Shown piece after piece: positions 23,154-24,448 of a stretch of 24,448 nt of DNA. Positions within the stretch are counted from its first letter, which is position 1, and every line of letters begins with the position of its first letter. Origin of the DNA: DATHTC01 sp035456465 (GTDB lineage: Bacteria; Actinomycetota; Thermoleophilia; Gaiellales; Gaiellaceae). Under the pieces are notes generated by a model. That model saw nothing but the letters and a program-made list of their open reading frames with translations, did no database searches and was not told the origin of the DNA. The stretch is taken from assembly GCA_035456465.1 (NCBI GenBank), contig DATIDD010000060.1, positions 1 to 24,448 of the forward strand. The letters are read 5' to 3'. A program made the translations under genes and the position numbers.

Positions 23154-24448
23154 GCGCGCGCGGGACGGGCGCCCACCCGCCGCCCGGCAGCGCCGAGGGC
23201 GAGGGCGAGCGCGAACGAGACGACGAAGCTCGGCAGCGTCGCGCCGATGCCCCAGGCGGGCGGGTCGAGCCGCTCGACCTGGTCGACCCACCACGCGGGG
23301 CCGGTCGGCGAGAGCCACTGGTAGGCGGCGAAGCCCGCGAGCCACGCGACGATCGCGCCGGCCCGCACCGGCGGGGCGCCGAAGACGTCCTCGCGCTCGT
23401 AGCGGCGCCCGGCTGCGAGCCAGTCGGCGAGCAGGACGGCGAACAGCGGCACGAAGCACGAGCCGAGGAGCAGGAGGAACGACTGGAAGCTCGTCAGCTC
23501 GAGCACGAGCGCGCCGATCGTCCCGAGCGTCGTCGTGGCGACGATCAGGAGCCGCTGCGGCACCCGCGGGAAGAGGTTCTGGAGCGAGACGGCGCCCGAG
23601 TAGGCGTTGGCGAAGGCCTCGTCGGTCTCCGCGACCGTGAGCGCGAGCAGGGCGAGGAGGGCGACGAGCCCGCCGGCTGCGACGGCGGCGGGCAGCGCCG
23701 AGGCGTCGGCGATGTCGCGCGTCAGCAGCACGACCGCGCCGAGCCCGAGCAGCAGCGCGTCGGGCACGAAGTAGCCGATCCCCGTCCCCCAGAACGCCCC
23801 TCGCGGGGAGCGCGCAAAGCGCGTGTAGTCGGCGGCGAGTGGGATCCAGGACACCGTGACGCCCACGACGATGTCGATCCCCTGCCACGTGGAGAGCCCA
23901 CCGTCGCCCGGCGCGTTCCAGGCGGCGTCCAGCCCACCACCCGTGAGCGCCCACCAGCCGAGATACGCGACTGCGAGGGGGACGACCCACACCGCGACAC
24001 GACGGATCACGGTGCGGACGACCCCGATCGGGCCGATCAGCCCCATCGCGAGCGCTGCCGCGCCGAACACGAGCGTCCACGCCCAGCGCGCCTCGAGACC
24101 GAACAGCTCGTCCGAGAGCGCGGCGGCCGCGGTGGCGATCACGAGCAGCTCGAACACCGTCCAACCGAGGCACTGGACGACGTTGACCGCCGTCGGGAGG
24201 TACGAGCCCCGCTCGCCGAGTGGCGCGCGCATCAGCACCATCGCCGGAACACGCGCCTGCGCGCCGATCGCCCCGGCGACCGCGAGCATCAGGTTCCCGA
24301 TCAGGCAGCCGACGAGGATCGCGACGAGCGCGGCCGGCAGCGAGAGCGCGGGGACGAGGATCGCGCCCGCGACGATCACGAGCAGCGAGACGCCGAGGTT
24401 GCCCCAGAGGAGCCCGAGATCGAGGCCCCCGAGCACCCGCAGCCGCTC
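23150..24448 (-). CDS. NCS1 family cytosine/purine permease (5' end outside the window)
   Basis: At least 433 residues, open to the right edge, so the N-terminus is missing; a GTG at 24436 is an internal codon more likely than a start, because the sequence before it continues the family's usual lead into helix 1. About 12 membrane helices are visible. Typical features are LLWGNLGVSLLVIVAGA in helix 1, WIPLAADYTRFARSPRGAFWGT in the middle, and the long hydrophobic C-terminal half. The family imports cytosine, purines, hydantoins or thiamine precursors with a cation. It is translationally coupled to the PfkB kinase (ATGA overlap), implying uptake followed by phosphorylation. Confidence 0.88.
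   Translation of the reverse strand, partial: ERLRVLGGLDLGLLWGNLGVSLLVIVAGAILVPALSLPAALVAILVGCLIGNLMLAVAGAIGAQARVPAMVLMRAPLGERGSYLPTAVNVVQCLGWTVFELLVIATAAAALSDELFGLEARWAWTLVFGAAALAMGLIGPIGVVRTVIRRVAVWVVPLAVAYLGWWALTGGGLDAAWNAPGDGGLSTWQGIDIVVGVTVSWIPLAADYTRFARSPRGAFWGTGIGYFVPDALLLGLGAVVLLTRDIADASALPAAVAAGGLVALLALLALTVAETDEAFANAYSGAVSLQNLFPRVPQRLLIVATTTLGTIGALVLELTSFQSFLLLLGSCFVPLFAVLLADWLAAGRRYEREDVFGAPPVRAGAIVAWLAGFAAYQWLSPTGPAWWVDQVERLDPPAWGIGATLPSFVVSFALALALGAAGRRVGARPARA

Overview
The window is very GC-rich, with dense, tightly overlapping genes (many GTGA or ATGA stop/start overlaps), GTG starts and, at several promoters, a -10 hexamer only 6-7 bases before the start codon. This, with form I CO dehydrogenase, SixA-type phosphatase, YidB/DUF937 and actinobacterial-type ferric-reductase genes, points to an actinobacterium. 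A Thermoleophilia-like soil lineage is my best guess, but it is an inference without a marker gene. I see no insertion sequence, phage gene, CRISPR array or rRNA; this looks like ordinary chromosome.

Layout. 1-466: the start of a membrane glycosyltransferase-like gene on the minus strand, then tRNA-Arg(CCT). 532-5613: an electron-transfer and signalling module made of a response regulator and sensor kinase, a small one-helix membrane protein, an ApbE flavin transferase, a two-heme ferric-reductase-like membrane protein and, divergently, a histidine-rich five-helix membrane protein. 5661-8430: a murein-endopeptidase-like protein, a dienelactone hydrolase family enzyme and an EamA transporter. 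8534-13162: a four-gene aerobic CO dehydrogenase operon (coxM, coxS, coxL, and an XdhC/CoxF-like protein fused to a YHS metal-binding domain). 13206-16962: an AI-2E family permease, a stand-alone cyclic-nucleotide-binding protein, small membrane proteins and a second EamA transporter. 16973-20415: an overlapping minus-strand operon of SixA phosphatase, ABC-2 exporter and FAD-linked D-lactate dehydrogenase-type oxidase. 20509-24448: a PhzF-family gene, a YidB/DUF937 protein, and an overlapping set of NCS1 permease, PfkB sugar/nucleoside kinase and a tiny Asp-box protein.

How it fits together. The strongest new observation is regulatory. A PhoB-like box, CTCTCAT-N4-CTCTCAT (11-base period), occurs twice: between the response-regulator gene and the divergent five-helix gene, and just upstream of the small-protein/ApbE/ferric-reductase genes. 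Both copies sit exactly 10 bases upstream of a candidate -10 hexamer that is itself 6-7 bases from a GTG codon. This predicts that the two-component system directly switches on a flavin/heme membrane redox chain through leaderless promoters. The second highlight is a bona fide Mo-Cu CO dehydrogenase (active-site loop AYRCSFR) whose only maturation gene in the operon is a CoxF-YHS fusion, suggesting a copper-handling role. CO oxidation and the membrane redox module suggest a cell living partly on trace gases and respiratory flexibility.
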